From Cafeteria roenbergensis (lineage: Eukaryota > Sar > Bigyra > Bicosoecida > Cafeteriaceae): a stretch of 64,000 nt of DNA. The stretch spans positions 496,001 through 560,000 of the forward strand of contig VLTN01000017.1 in the NCBI GenBank assembly GCA_008330645.1, given 5' to 3'. The translations under genes and the position numbers were made by a program. Positions 1 through 10,251 of the stretch are shown here, one piece after another. The first letter of the stretch is position 1, and every line of letters begins with the position of its first letter. The notes below the pieces were generated by a model, which worked only from the letters and a program-made list of their open reading frames with translations, searched no databases and had not been told where the DNA came from.

Positions 1-1826
1 CCGATTTGGCTGCCGGCAGCGCTCCCCGGTGGCTCGTCGGCCTCGCGCGCGCTCGCGGCCAGCGGTTCGGAAGGGGGTGGCGCGGCTGCCGAATCGGCGT
101 CCTGGAGATCGGCCGTGCGGTGAGCGACGTGCGAGCGCGCTGGCGGAGGTGGTGGCCTGCGCGGCGGTGGCGGTGGCCCAGGCAGCTTCACTTTGGACGG
201 CCTGACGATCGGCGACGACGGGCGTGCTGGGTTCGAGACAGAGCCGCGCAGCGGCGCCGTGCGGCGCCCAGCCAGGGCGGAGCGCGGCAGAGGGGACTTG
301 GACGGCTCCGCTCCGGGCGCAGGCGCTCCACGCGTGGCGCCGATTTGCGGGCTTGTTAACGGGGAGGGCGGGCCGGCGGACCGCTTTGGAGAGGCGCCTT
401 CGCTCGTGGGGCTCAGCGCTCCGTTGTCCGCTTCCGCGGCTTCGGCAACGGACTCCATCTCCTCCACGAGGCCAAACGGGTCCGAAGCCCTCCGCCCGCC
501 AAACCCAAGGCCGATGAGCTGCCGCCGCGCGGCGTTGCCTCCGGCGAGCCGGCGAGGCATTGAGTGTTCCAGGCGGGCGCGGAACAGGGGCGACGCTGTG
601 ACGGTGTCCCGGATGCGCCGCTCGATGGCAAAGTCCCCCTCCGGGTCCGGCGGCCAGAACTCGTCGTCGATGGACGACGACTCGCTGGCAGGGCTCGACC
701 CCGTCGACTCGTATGAGCCGAAGCGGTACGGGGCCGACGGCAGCTCGACCGCCAGCTCGGGGGCGGACTTGGTCGGCGCGGTCGCCTGGGGCAGCTGCTC
801 CCCGTGGCTCGCGGCGACCTGCGCACGATACTCCGCCTCGATTGCGCGCTCCGTTGCAAGCTTGATGAGCCCGTCGCGCAGCCTCACCAGGCGGCGCGAC
901 TCCACCATCACCAGCGCGAGGCGCTTCACTCTGGCCACGTCCCACTTGAGGAACGCCTCCCACCGGTCTGCGTCTTGGACGTCCTTGAGGGACACGATGC
1001 GCACCCCGCCGCTGGCGGCCGACCGCGGCTTGTCAAAGCTGTGCACGTCGCGAGGCCACAGCGACTCCGGGTCCACGCCCACGCGCTCCGCCGCCTCGTG
1101 GAACGATGGATGGTCGATCAGCGCTCGGAGGCGCTTCCTGCTGTGCGCCACGGTCTGAGCCTTGGACACCTCGTCGTCGAGCAAGACCTGCAGCGCGCGC
1201 TCGTTGTACTCCTTGTTGTTTTCCGGGTCCATCAGCTCGATGGGGGCCGGTTTTGCCTTGGTTTCGGCCTCCGGGGCAGGATTGGGAAGCAGCAAGATGT
1301 CGTGCCAGCGCTTGTTCTTGAATCGGCGGGCGACCCGGGCTGCTTTCCTGCGGTCCGCGACGCCGCCGGACGCACCGGAACTGCTGACAGCTAGGGTCGC
1401 CAGCGCTCCCGGCCCCGACGTTGAATTGGGAGCTGCGTGCTCCGTCAGCATTCTGAGAAACTCGCCCACCTTCTTGGGCGGCGTGCACGGCCTGCGGGGC
1501 GCCACCTCGCGAGGCTCGCGAATTTTGCTGCCTGGCAACTCCGGCACCTTCCAGAAGCTCTGGTCGTCCTTGAGCGAGGCAGCCGCCGCAGCGCTGAGGC
1601 GCAGTTTGTTCATGTTTCGCGCCATGCCGCCCCATGTGAACTTGGTGGTCTGGTTGGTGCGAACGGCAGCGGCCGCGGCTCGCTTCCAGACACTCTTGGC
1701 GCCCACTGTCTTGGGCACTGGCGGCGCCACCGCCGTGCCGAACGAGGGCGCCACGAGGCCGAGCAGCTTGGCTTTGGCCTTGTCATAGTCGCGCTCGAAG
1801 AAGAGCTCGATGCCGTTCGAGCTCAT
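1..1826 (-). CDS. Uncharacterised protein, 3' part cut by window edge
   Basis: A single frame stays open on the minus strand from an ATG at 1826 to the window edge (608 codons with no stop), so the C-terminus is missing. I do not recognise the family. The N-terminal 330 residues look folded: they start MSSNGIELFFERDYDKAKAK and hold conserved-looking stretches such as 'FTWGGMARNMNKLRLS', 'RRFKNKRWHDILLLP' and 'ELMDPENNKEYNERALQVLL'. A basic amphipathic helix ('RLVRLRDGLIKLATERAIEAEYRAQ') follows. After about residue 345 the chain becomes Ser/Pro/Ala-rich, with a poly-proline tract near positions 180-150. No membrane segment or signal peptide is visible. Frames on the plus strand over the same DNA are compositional shadows. 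The gene is real on coding-like composition; its function is unknown. Confidence 0.72.
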   Translation of the reverse strand, partial: MSSNGIELFFERDYDKAKAKLLGLVAPSFGTAVAPPVPKTVGAKSVWKRAAAAAVRTNQTTKFTWGGMARNMNKLRLSAAAAASLKDDQSFWKVPELPGSKIREPREVAPRRPCTPPKKVGEFLRMLTEHAAPNSTSGPGALATLAVSSSGASGGVADRRKAARVARRFKNKRWHDILLLPNPAPEAETKAKPAPIELMDPENNKEYNERALQVLLDDEVSKAQTVAHSRKRLRALIDHPSFHEAAERVGVDPESLWPRDVHSFDKPRSAASGGVRIVSLKDVQDADRWEAFLKWDVARVKRLALVMVESRRLVRLRDGLIKLATERAIEAEYRAQVAASHGEQLPQATAPTKSAPELAVELPSAPYRFGSYESTGSSPASESSSIDDEFWPPDPEGDFAIERRIRDTVTASPLFRARLEHSMPRRLAGGNAARRQLIGLGFGGRRASDPFGLVEEMESVAEAAEADNGALSPTSEGASPKRSAGPPSPLTSPQIGATRGAPAPGAEPSKSPLPRSALAGRRTAPLRGSVSNPARPSSPIVRPSKVKLPGPPPPPRRPPPPPARSHVAHRTADLQDADSAAAPPPSEPLAASAREADEPPGSAAGSQI

Positions 1827-2653
1827 GCGTCGGCTGCGAGTGCCGAACGCGGTCCGCGCCACCATTCTGGGAGAGCCGGGTTTCTTCGCTTTCCTCGAGC
1901 GCGTCCCAATGACGCCGGGATGCGCCTCCATTCCCGAGCGCCGGCTGTATCGATCGAACCGGGCGGTTGGGTGCACTGTCGGACCGTTCGGCCTCGGACT
2001 CGCTGGGGGAGCGAGGCACCAAAGCAGCACAGGGCGCACCACGCGGCCGCAAAGAGCCGGAAAGGAGTGCTCCACCACGAACCCGGGTCACCCCAGACCA
2101 CGCCGCACGGGACCGACCTCAAGCTTGCCGGCCCCAGCCAGGCTTGGCCTCTGGGAAATACCCCCGCTGAGCGGAGCAAAGGCGGACAAAGCCTTTTCGT
2201 GTGCGGGCGCCAAGGTGAGCGAGAACTGGGCGCGTGCAATCGGGATTGGCAAGTGGAGTCAAAGAAGCCAGACAGGCTTGCGCTGCCCAGACCAGGGCTT
2301 CGAACACCAGTCGGTCGCCCGGTCGGTCGCGCGGCTCGGGCACGACGGCGGAGACTAGCGACTGCACACCCCAGGAGGGCCAAGCTTGGACCACTGAGCG
2401 CGCAGCTGCAATGGCCAGTCAGCAAGCTTGCAGCGGGCTGACAACCGCGTCGGACACCAGGGTCAGTGCCCAGCGTCCCCAGGCCTCGGTGGCACACAAG
2501 GATGCTCGATCAAACGGAGGCCTGCGCTTCGTTCCGCCGTCAGGCTGCACGCCGGCGGGGCCAGCGCCAGCGCGTACCGCGGTTGCGCGCGCGCGCGCAG
2601 GCCGCACCGCGCCAGGTTTCCAGCGCTGGCTTCCACCGTCCCCAGCCCTTCGC
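1827..2653. other. Intergenic region, no gene seen
   Basis: This stretch separates the start of the edge-truncated gene from the stop of the glycosyltransferase gene; both are on the minus strand. It should contain the 5' region of the former and the 3' region of the latter. I see no convincing coding frame, RNA gene or repeat. The GCGCGCGCGC run near 2585 is simple sequence. Confidence 0.5.
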
Positions 2654-5600
2654 CTAGGCATCCTCGATCCCGGCTAGCTGCTGCTGTGCCAGCTGCACCA
2701 CCAGGTCCAGCTCTGGGTGCGGAAGGCTGTCGAACATCGGGCCGGACGCGACGCGAAGCCCAGTCATCTCGCGCAAGCGCTGCTCGCTCGATGACGCGGC
2801 AGACCTGAACAGGCCGCTGCCCAGTCGAATTCCTGCCCAGGAGGAGGCTGCGCCAGTCGCTGGCTCGTCAAAGGTCCCGTCCCCGTGCGAGACAAACACT
2901 CCTTGCGGGAGCACCCGAATGCTTTTGCGCATGAGCGCGGCGCGGAGCAGCCACTGGTGCTCCTCGTGCCCTGCCTCCGGAATCGCGTGCATGCTCCCCA
3001 CCGCTTCCAGGGCGGCCTTGGTGACCAGCAGCCGGCGAGGCCCCATGGCGCTGCGAAATGACCCTATGGCAACCGCCGGTCCGAGGAACGCGCGCGCGGG
3101 GGCCCCCCGCATCGCCGGCTGCTTGCGAACGGAGGAGACAAGCTGGTCGACCCACTCCCTCGAGCCTCGCATCGCCGCACGCGCGCGAGTGACGGCCGCG
3201 TTGGCGGTGGTGGCGACGATGCCTCGCCGCCCCGCAGCTGCCTCGGCCTCTGCCCTGGCTACGGCGGCGTCCTCGGCCTCCTCCCTGGCCTCGTCCGCCT
3301 CTTCGGCCGCGGTCGAGCCGCTTCCGCTGCCGCCTTTGCGCCTGAGCGCCGCACGCGCGACCCGCACACGCGCCGTCAGCGCTTCGATCCCTGCGCCTCC
3401 GCCGCCGCCGCCGCCCACGCCGCGGCCGAGGGAGCTGGCGCCGCCTCCGCTGCCGCTGTCCGCCGCGCCCGCAAGCAGCCCCAGCTCGCCGCCCGCAGAC
3501 CCGCCCTCAACGGCCGATGCAGCGGCGTGCCGGTCAAGGAATGCGTCGACGGCCGCAGCCCTCGCCTCAAAGGCCACCACAGCGTCTGCCCCTGTCATGC
3601 GCTGCGCCCGCACGAGGGCGCTCAGCTCCCACGGCGCGCCAGTCTCTCCGTCGCGGCACAGCAGCAGCAGCTGGCCCTGCGCCCGCGCCGCGCCGGCCCT
3701 CACCGCCTGGCCGAAGCCCCCGCGCCGCTCAGACCGCACCAGCGACACAGGCCAGCGCATGTCCACCCTGAACCGCGACACCACCTCTTCCACGCTCCTT
3801 GGAGCGGACTCCCCGCCCGCCCCCGGGCCAGCCGCTGGCTCCGAGCCGCTCGGGCCAGTCGCTGCCCCCCTGTGCCCGCCACGGCCTGCGCCCTCGGACG
3901 TGTCCACCACAACCACCTCCAGGTCGCGAAACGTCGACCGGGCGAGCCACCGGAGAGCCCGGTCCGTCTGAGCCGCGCCCCCCTCAGTCACCAGGACGAC
4001 GGACAGCGCTGGAGGCGCGGCGAAGCCCTGCGCGGGGCCCTGGCCAGCTGCAGCGCCGCCAGCCCCGCCGCCGCCGCCGCCGGCATCGCCCCGTGCCGGA
4101 ATCAGATCCCGGTCGCTGGCCTCGATCGACAGCAGGCCCTCCCGCAGCGACACGGCCGATGCCAGAGAGGTCCGCGCCAGCGACCGCGCCGCAGCCAGCA
4201 GCGAGTGCAGCGCCACCACCGGCGACGCGGCCGTCGCCGCACGGCAAGCGCGCAGCTCGGAGGCCAGAGTCCTGCTCACCGCCTCGGCAAGGGCCCTTCC
4301 GTCAGCGCCAGGGTACACGCACCGTGCCCTGTCCTCTTCCGCGATCAGCTCCGCGCCCCCGCCCACCTCGCTCACGAGGAGGGGCACCCCGGCGGCCAGG
4401 GCTCCGGCCAGGGCCCGGCCGGCATCGTTGCCCGGCCCAGCAAACACCGCCAGTACGCTGTCCTGGCCCCGGCCGGCGGCCGGCCGGGCACCGCCCCGCG
4501 CTCCCGGCCCCAGCAGGACCGCCGTCTGGGCCTCGTCCAGGGAGGTGACCAGCCCCGTCTTCATGCCGATGGCTGCTTCCCAGGCGGCCGAGCGCCGCTG
4601 CAGGAACGACTTGCCCGGGTCGCCTGCCACAGTCCCGGCCGCGCCGACGAACCACGCCTCCGGCAGACCCCTCGCCGCCCGCATAGGGAACAGCGCCCCG
4701 TCGTTGGCCGTGAGGGCGTCCAGGGCGTCGGCGGCGGCGGCCAGGCCCTCCTCCGCCGAGAGCGTCCCGACGAAGACGAGGCGCGTGGTGCCGCCCGCCG
4801 AGACCTGGCCGGGCTCCGGGGGAACGGTCGCCCCGGCGGCGGAGGCTGCTGCCGCAGCGGCTGCCGGGTCGGGCCCAGCCCAGCCCTCTAGCGGTAGCGG
4901 CAGCGGCGGGAGCACCAGAAGCGACGACGCGTCCGGCAGAGCAAAGTACCGGGTGCTAAGAAAGTCGCTCATCCACACGCTCCGCACCGCCGACGCGTCC
5001 GCCAGCTCGGCGCAGCGCCGCTCCAAGAAGTCCGTCTCCAGGTCCGTCGGAGCGACGCCCTCTCTGGACCGCGCCAGCGACCACGCCAAAGGGCGGTCCA
5101 GCAGCAGCAGCACCGGCGTCAGCGCCAGCGCCGCGCCGCTGTGTCTGGCCTCAAGCGCGAAGTATGCCGCCCCTCCGGCGTCCTCGAACACCGCCAGGTG
5201 AAACGCTGGCTCTGCCGGCAGCTCGCCCGTCAGCAGGTGGGCCCTGACGGCCCTTCCCGCCACAGGGGACGCGATGCCGGTCGGGGTTAGCCCGCGGGCC
5301 GCCGACGCCTTGCCCGGCGTCGGGGTGCCCTCCTCGGCGCCCACTCCCGCCGCCCCCACGGCCTTGGCGGCGAGGGAGTCCGCTTCGCGCATCCACCGAA
5401 GCACCCGCCAGGACGTCGACGCCGCCCTCCCGAGCCCTCGCACGTACGGCTCCGCTGGCAGCGCGGCGAGCCGGACGCCGTGGCGCTCCTGCAGCAGCTC
5501 GGCCAGCGCTGCCGTTGCCCCCGGAGAGCGGGAGCTGCCATCGGCGCCGCCGCCCGTGTGCAGCAGCGTGACCTGTGCGCCCGCTGCTGCCAAGTGCAGG

Positions 5601-6031
5601 GCGGTGGAGAGCGCCGACCCGCCCACGTCGGCCCACTGCGCGTCTAGCGGGGCCAGCACCGGCGAGACGACGAGGACGCGCATCCCGCTGACGTTGGCGG
5701 CGCGCCAGTCGAGCGAGGGCGCAGCGCCCCCGGCTGCGGCGGCGTCCCAGCGCTCCCGCGCGCTGGCAACTGCCCGCCTGCTGTCGCGGACGCTCGACTG
5801 CCGGATGGGGTCCGACGCCGCCGCCTTGCGCGTCCACACATGCCCTGCATGGGGCCTGGCAGTGATGAGCGAGGCGCCGTACACACTGAGCGCCGTGATT
5901 GCGAGGCAGGCAAGCGCCATGGCTCCCACAAGTCGCGGGTGCCGCTCGAGTCTGCCCAGCGCCAGCAGGCACCGGCCGCCTGCGCCCCGACCGCGGCGCT
6001 TGTCGTCTGCCCGGAAGCACGCGCAGAGCAT
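2654..6031 (-). CDS. Type II membrane glycosyltransferase with GT4-like and GT2-like domains
   Basis: Predicted 1,125 residues from the ATG at 6031 (MLCACFRADDKRRG). The frame stays open further upstream, but this ATG directly precedes a short basic cytosolic tail and one membrane anchor (about 34-56, 'LVGAMALACLAITALSVYG'), the layout of a Golgi type II enzyme. From residue 117 ('MRVLVVSPVLAP', then 'GGSALSTALHLAAAGAQVTLL') the chain resembles the N-lobe of a GT-B glycosyltransferase. 'RLVFVGTLSAEEGL' and 'LAAGVPLLVSEVGGGAELI' fit the GT4 C-lobe. A second module starting near 675 ('LSVVLVTEGGAAQTDRALRWL', 'FRDLEVVVVDTS') looks like a GT2 Rossmann start, followed by 'LLLLCRDGETGAPWELSALV' in the acidic-motif position and, near the C-terminus, an 'AGHEEHQWLLRAALMRKSIRVLP' segment. 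Ala/Gly-rich linkers interrupt both modules. Substrate is not inferable. The assignment to two families is inference from fold-level motifs. Confidence 0.68.
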   Translation of the reverse strand: MLCACFRADDKRRGRGAGGRCLLALGRLERHPRLVGAMALACLAITALSVYGASLITARPHAGHVWTRKAAASDPIRQSSVRDSRRAVASARERWDAAAAGGAAPSLDWRAANVSGMRVLVVSPVLAPLDAQWADVGGSALSTALHLAAAGAQVTLLHTGGGADGSSRSPGATAALAELLQERHGVRLAALPAEPYVRGLGRAASTSWRVLRWMREADSLAAKAVGAAGVGAEEGTPTPGKASAARGLTPTGIASPVAGRAVRAHLLTGELPAEPAFHLAVFEDAGGAAYFALEARHSGAALALTPVLLLLDRPLAWSLARSREGVAPTDLETDFLERRCAELADASAVRSVWMSDFLSTRYFALPDASSLLVLPPLPLPLEGWAGPDPAAAAAAASAAGATVPPEPGQVSAGGTTRLVFVGTLSAEEGLAAAADALDALTANDGALFPMRAARGLPEAWFVGAAGTVAGDPGKSFLQRRSAAWEAAIGMKTGLVTSLDEAQTAVLLGPGARGGARPAAGRGQDSVLAVFAGPGNDAGRALAGALAAGVPLLVSEVGGGAELIAEEDRARCVYPGADGRALAEAVSRTLASELRACRAATAASPVVALHSLLAAARSLARTSLASAVSLREGLLSIEASDRDLIPARGDAGGGGGGAGGAAAGQGPAQGFAAPPALSVVLVTEGGAAQTDRALRWLARSTFRDLEVVVVDTSEGAGRGGHRGAATGPSGSEPAAGPGAGGESAPRSVEEVVSRFRVDMRWPVSLVRSERRGGFGQAVRAGAARAQGQLLLLCRDGETGAPWELSALVRAQRMTGADAVVAFEARAAAVDAFLDRHAAASAVEGGSAGGELGLLAGAADSGSGGGASSLGRGVGGGGGGGAGIEALTARVRVARAALRRKGGSGSGSTAAEEADEAREEAEDAAVARAEAEAAAGRRGIVATTANAAVTRARAAMRGSREWVDQLVSSVRKQPAMRGAPARAFLGPAVAIGSFRSAMGPRRLLVTKAALEAVGSMHAIPEAGHEEHQWLLRAALMRKSIRVLPQGVFVSHGDGTFDEPATGAASSWAGIRLGSGLFRSAASSSEQRLREMTGLRVASGPMFDSLPHPELDLVVQLAQQQLAGIEDA

Positions 6032-6437
6032 GCCGAGGCACCCCGCCCCGGGGCTCGGCTCCTCCTGCCGGCGGCGCACCCGCAGGCGCGCGCTGCGCAT
6101 CGGGCCGCTCGGCGGTCCGCTGGTGCCCGGCTGACGGCGAAGCACGAAGGCCTCGCGGGCCACGGCCTGCAGCCGCACACAGAAGCCGGCCGGGCGCAGC
6201 GACCTGCGCCGTTCGCGGTCTGCGTGGCGCCGTGTGCTCGCATGCAATCCTCCGGCGAGACCGCATACTTGCTGCAGAACACTGATTGCCAGACAAGACC
6301 GCGCACTGCCGCCTACACTCTCCCCTGCCGTCCACCCCGGGCGCACTGGGCAGCCTTGTGTGTCCCCTCTTGTGCCAGAACTGGCTCGTGCGCCAGTCTT
6401 GGGGAACCTTCGGTCCCTGGGCGCCGGCCAGCGGCGC
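6032..6437. promoter_or_regulatory. Divergent intergenic region between glycosyltransferase and 7TM-like gene
   Basis: About 400 bp separate the two start codons on opposite strands, so both promoters must lie here. I see no TATA-like element. The region is less GC-rich around 6250-6330 than the flanking coding DNA. The shared-promoter role is inferred from geometry only. Confidence 0.45.
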
Positions 6438-8560
6438 ATGCGGGCGCTCTCCGCTGTTTGCATCGCGCTCCTCGGCAGCACTGCTGCTGCGGTGGACCTT
6501 CCGTTCAATGTGGTCGTGTCCTCGGCCCAGACCCACCACGCGCCGCTAATCATTGAGGTGGGGCCCATGGCGAGGCTGGTCCTCGTCGGCAACGCGACGG
6601 TGGAGCAAGTTGACGCAGCTGGCGAGGAAGGGAATGTCACCGCAACCGAGGTCCCACGCGCTACTTTGGCGCTGGGGCCCGAAAGCGCCCTGGGCGCGGA
6701 CGAGGCGCGCTCGGGGACTGGGTGTGGGCGCCCGTGGCATGCCGTGAGAAGCGCGAGGCGAAGTGCTGCCAGTCCGTTGGCGTGCTGCCAGATTGGGTGC
6801 GAGTTTGGCCGCCACGCAGAGTTGCACAGCGCCCGACGAGCCGCCACCAGCCCTCTTGTGCCCCTCGCGCCTGGGCCCCGCAGACGCTTCACCTCGTGCC
6901 GGAGGACCTCGCCGCCGCGGCGGCAAGCGTTGAGCGCAACGAGACGGCGAGGCCGTGGCCCGTGCAGCCTCCAGGAAGCACCCCGATCGTCGGGCGCGGC
7001 GCCGCCGTGGGGGGCCGCTTCCGGCTCTCAGTCCTGACCTGCGGCACGGCCAGCGTGCGCGTGCAGGGCGTGGCCCGCGTCGTGTGGCCGGCGGCCGGGG
7101 CATCCTCATGGCCGCCGTCGGCTGGGCCGCTGGGCGGGGACGGGGTGGTGTCGCCATACGCGCTTGCAGGGCTTGGCGTGCTGGTGCCGCTGGGCCCGGC
7201 CATGGGGCACGGCCTGGCCGCGGCGCCAGCGCCGTCCGCAGCGGGCGGCGGCGGCGGCGAGCCCGCCCTGGCTGGCTTCCGCTGGGTGCACACCTCCCCA
7301 ACGCTTGAGAGCGAGCCGGCCGTGCTCGTAATGGAGGCTGCCTCGCACGCGCTGCTGCTGCTCCTGTGGCTCACATGGACGCTGGTGCCGGGCTGCTTCG
7401 CGCGCACCGACTACGCGTGCAGGGGAGCATGCAGGCGCTGCGCGGCGCTGGCGGAGGGCTCCCCTGGCCACGTCACGGGGCCGACAGTGGCGCCGACGCT
7501 GCAGCCGCTCGATGCCCACGCGATCGGGGTGTTCCAGCGTCGCAGGGCGGCAGCGGAGGCCGTGGTCGCTGCCGTGGCGCTGCTGGCGGTGGCCACGGCT
7601 CTGGCCAAGGCTGTGGTTCTCACCAGCGCCAGCGCGGGCGAGAGCTACCCGGAGTGGGTGCTGTTTTTGGCGCTGCTGTCCTCGGCAGTGCGCCCCCTCA
7701 TGCTGGTGGCGTCCTCGTCCTTTTTCAATCAGACCAACCACACAAGCGCCCAGCTGCACTGCTGCGGCGTGCTCGCCGTGTGCGGCGGCGCGATGCTCGA
7801 CCTGGCCTGCGGCCTGGCGGAAGTTCTGTGCGTCAGCGTCCCGCAGGCCATGCTGCTGCGGCAGGTGTCTGCGGACGAGGCTTCGTGCACGCTGCCTGCG
7901 GTGGCCAGCGGCTTCGTTTCCGGACTTGTGGGGACAGGGCTTGCGATCTTGGCGCTCGCAGACCTCATCGACCTCGGCAATCTTCAGGCGAGCCTGGACA
8001 GCCCGCTGCATTTTCACGTCATCCCGCTCCGGCTCCGGGCGCTGCACTTGCGCACACTGGGCCTCATGGTGCCGGCGGGGCAGGCGGTGGGGGCAATCTT
8101 GATCGCGCTGACGCTGGACTGGCGCGACGGCGCTCTCAGCACCGCTGCCTTCGCCGCAGGCCGACTCGGGTGGTGGGCCACGCTGCTGTTCGTCGTCAGA
8201 CCCGACCCAGGGGTGCCGGGGAGCGGGCTGTCCAGCGTGCTGGCGGACTGCCTGCAGCCCGGGCTTCGCGCTGCCAGAGAGAGCAGGCTGCGCGGGTGCG
8301 CAGACGGCCTGCTTCTGGGGGCCTCGCGCCTGCTGTGCCACTTGGCTTGCGGCGCGTGCTGCTGCTGCTACGCGGCACACGACGCGCTGAGCTCGCCCTT
8401 TGACTTGATGCCCACGCGCCGCTCCGGCGGCCACGGCGGGTTCAGGGGCTGGAAGCTTGCCGCGGCGTCCGGGGAGCTGGGCGCGCTTGACGCCATGCGG
8501 CGGTCTGGGGGAGTGGTGCATGTGGCTCCGGCCGAGGCCTTCGATGGCGACACGGACTGA
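6438..8560 (+). CDS. Signal-peptide multi-pass membrane protein (about seven TM segments)
   Basis: Two exons are inferred: 6438-6743 and 6884-8560, joined in phase 0 across a 140-nt intron (donor GTGAGA, acceptor CCCCGCAG), giving about 660 residues. A weaker donor at 6651 (GTCCCA) would also keep the frame. The protein opens with a clear signal peptide (MRALSAVCIALLGSTAAAVD). A luminal or extracellular domain of about 230 residues follows, with N-glycosylation sequons (NAT, NVT, NET). Hydrophobic spans then start near residues 252, 328, 360, 394, 443, 493 and 521. The loop after the third holds NQTNHTS, and the cytosolic tail begins with a Cys cluster (ACGACCCCYA) that could be lipidated. 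The architecture resembles 7TM proteins with a large N-terminal ectodomain, but I do not recognise a family. Confidence 0.66.
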
Positions 8561-8803
8561 CGGGCGCAGCGCCTCGCCGGCATGCCGGCCAGAGGGTTGG
8601 GGGGATGTGGTTGGGGTTGGGGTTGTGGCTGGGGCTGTGGGGTGGGGAGGAGGGTCAGCGCGGGTGTGGGTGCCGCGCCGTGCGTGGGCTAGGGAGTGCC
8701 GCGCGCAGCGCCTCAAGCCAGCTGCCGAGCCGAGCACCCTGCGCTTCGAGTGGTCACGCCGCACTCGTCAGTGGCCCGCCTGCTCACAGGCGCGGCGGGC
8801 CAT

Positions 8804-8845
8804 CTCTCACTCACTCGCTCACTCACATACTCACTCACTCACTCG
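8804..8845. repeat. (CTCA)n microsatellite
   Basis: A run of CTCA/CTCG tetranucleotides. Its left part is noncoding; its right part (from 8835) supplies the last codons and the stop of the adjacent minus-strand phosphatase gene. Confidence 0.85.
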
Positions 8846-9797
8846 CCGCTGCGAGCAAGGCCGTGACATCCGCGATGCTGTCCAGTACAATGTCCGGCCG
8901 CTCTGGGCCCTTGGAGGCCTCCGCCTGAGCAGCGGTGGTCACGCCAGTGAGCACCAGGGCGGTCTGGGCGCCAGTGGAGTTGCCAAAGCGAATGTCAGTG
9001 TTCAGGCGGTCCCCCACCATCGCGCATCTGCTCGCTGGCACACCGATGTGCGCCGCAATCAGGTCCATCAGGCGCGGCGACGGCTTGCCCGCAACTTCGG
9101 GCTCGACGCCGCAGCCCGTGCGCAGCGCCGCAACCATGGACCCGCCCCCGGGCACCACGAAGCCATGCGCAGGGAACGTCTCGTCGGTGTTCGTGGCCAC
9201 GTACTCGGCGCGAGCGTACCGGATGTAGCTCGCCGCCAGGGCGAGCTTGTTGTACGAAAACTCGGTGTCGAAGCCTTGCACCACGGCGCGCACGCCCCCA
9301 TCGAGCGAGGCCACGTCGAAGCCCGCGAAATCGAACGGCTTGCCGCCCCCCTCGTCCTGCCCGATGGTACGAAAGCCCTGCGCGCGCAGCTCCTCGTGAA
9401 GCCCGCTCTCGCCAACCACGAAAACGCCCACTTGGTCGTGGCCTTCCGCAGGGGCCAGCTTCTTCGACGCCAGCAAGCTCGCAGCCGCAAACGCGGAGCT
9501 CATAACGTCGTCGACGGTCGACTCGATGCCACACACGCGCTTGAGCTTCCCGACGTACGTTGCCCGGCTTTTCGTGGAGTTGTTGGAAACGAACACGACT
9601 CGCTTGCCAGCTGCCCGAAGGGCATCAATGGCTGCCAGGGCGCCAGGAATGGGCGTCGTTCCCCTCCAGATGACGCCGTCGCAGTCGAGAAGCACTGCGT
9701 CCACGCCGTCGAGCCAGCTTCGAAACGTCGCAACATCGCTCGAGGCGAGCCTGGTGGCGGACCTCCGCACCGAGCGGGCGGCAGTGGCAGCAGCCAT
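8835..9797 (-). CDS. PGP: Phosphoglycolate phosphatase / 4-nitrophenylphosphatase, HAD type IIA
   Basis: A complete 320-residue single-exon protein, normal for eukaryotic PGP. It hydrolyses 2-phosphoglycolate, the by-product of Rubisco oxygenation or of DNA-end repair, and similar small phosphoesters. All HAD motifs are visible: motif I 'LLDCDGVIWRG' (residues 35-45, nucleophile Asp plus Asp at +2), motif II 'VVFVSNNSTKSR', the Lys motif 'VAGKPSPRLMD', and motif III 'MVGDRLNTDIRFG'. The large cap between motifs II and III is type IIA. The first 20 residues (MAAATAARSVRRSATRLASS) are basic and Ser/Ala-rich, which could be an organelle-targeting sequence. It lies tail-to-tail with the upstream membrane-protein gene, 274 bp away. 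The stop codon sits inside a tetranucleotide repeat. Confidence 0.93.
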   Translation of the reverse strand: MAAATAARSVRRSATRLASSDVATFRSWLDGVDAVLLDCDGVIWRGTTPIPGALAAIDALRAAGKRVVFVSNNSTKSRATYVGKLKRVCGIESTVDDVMSSAFAAASLLASKKLAPAEGHDQVGVFVVGESGLHEELRAQGFRTIGQDEGGGKPFDFAGFDVASLDGGVRAVVQGFDTEFSYNKLALAASYIRYARAEYVATNTDETFPAHGFVVPGGGSMVAALRTGCGVEPEVAGKPSPRLMDLIAAHIGVPASRCAMVGDRLNTDIRFGNSTGAQTALVLTGVTTAAQAEASKGPERPDIVLDSIADVTALLAAASE

Positions 9798-10251
9798 ACA
9801 GCAGGTGCAGCGCAGGGACAGCAGCGAGGACCAGCCTTGGCGGCTGTTGCAGGCCGCGTTGTCGCGCCCGTGTGGGCGACATGCAGGCGCCGCGCGTGCG
9901 CGATCCCGGGCGGGCTCTGCTCGGCGCCGCTTGGGTCACTCGACGGCGACTCGCCGTGGCAGTCTCGCTTGGAGCCCGGTTCCTCGCTTGTGGGGCACGC
10001 TCACCACCTCCAATCGAGCAAGCCTATCACACGCGCAAACTAGCTCCCCACAGCCAAGCACATTAGGTGTGGCCCGTCTGGCAAGGCATGTGCTCCGATA
10101 CGCTGCATACAGCAGCGCGAGGGCCAGGCAACCGGTGCTCGTTGGGGAGGTATGGCGGTGGCCGCGCGGGTGAGCATGGTCGAGTGCCGAGCGAAGAGCT
10201 GGCAGGTGGCAGCTCGCTGAAGAGGCGGCGCCGGCGTGGCAAAGGTCAGAA
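9798..10251. other. Intergenic region, no gene seen
   Basis: This is the 5' region of the HAD phosphatase and the 3' region of the ankyrin gene, both on the minus strand. Short frames are present on both strands, but none has recognisable content. Confidence 0.5.

Noticed and set aside
193-1158. Plus-strand frame near the left end
   Set aside because: Antisense to the longer minus-strand frame, whose residues form plausible helices and a proline-rich tail.
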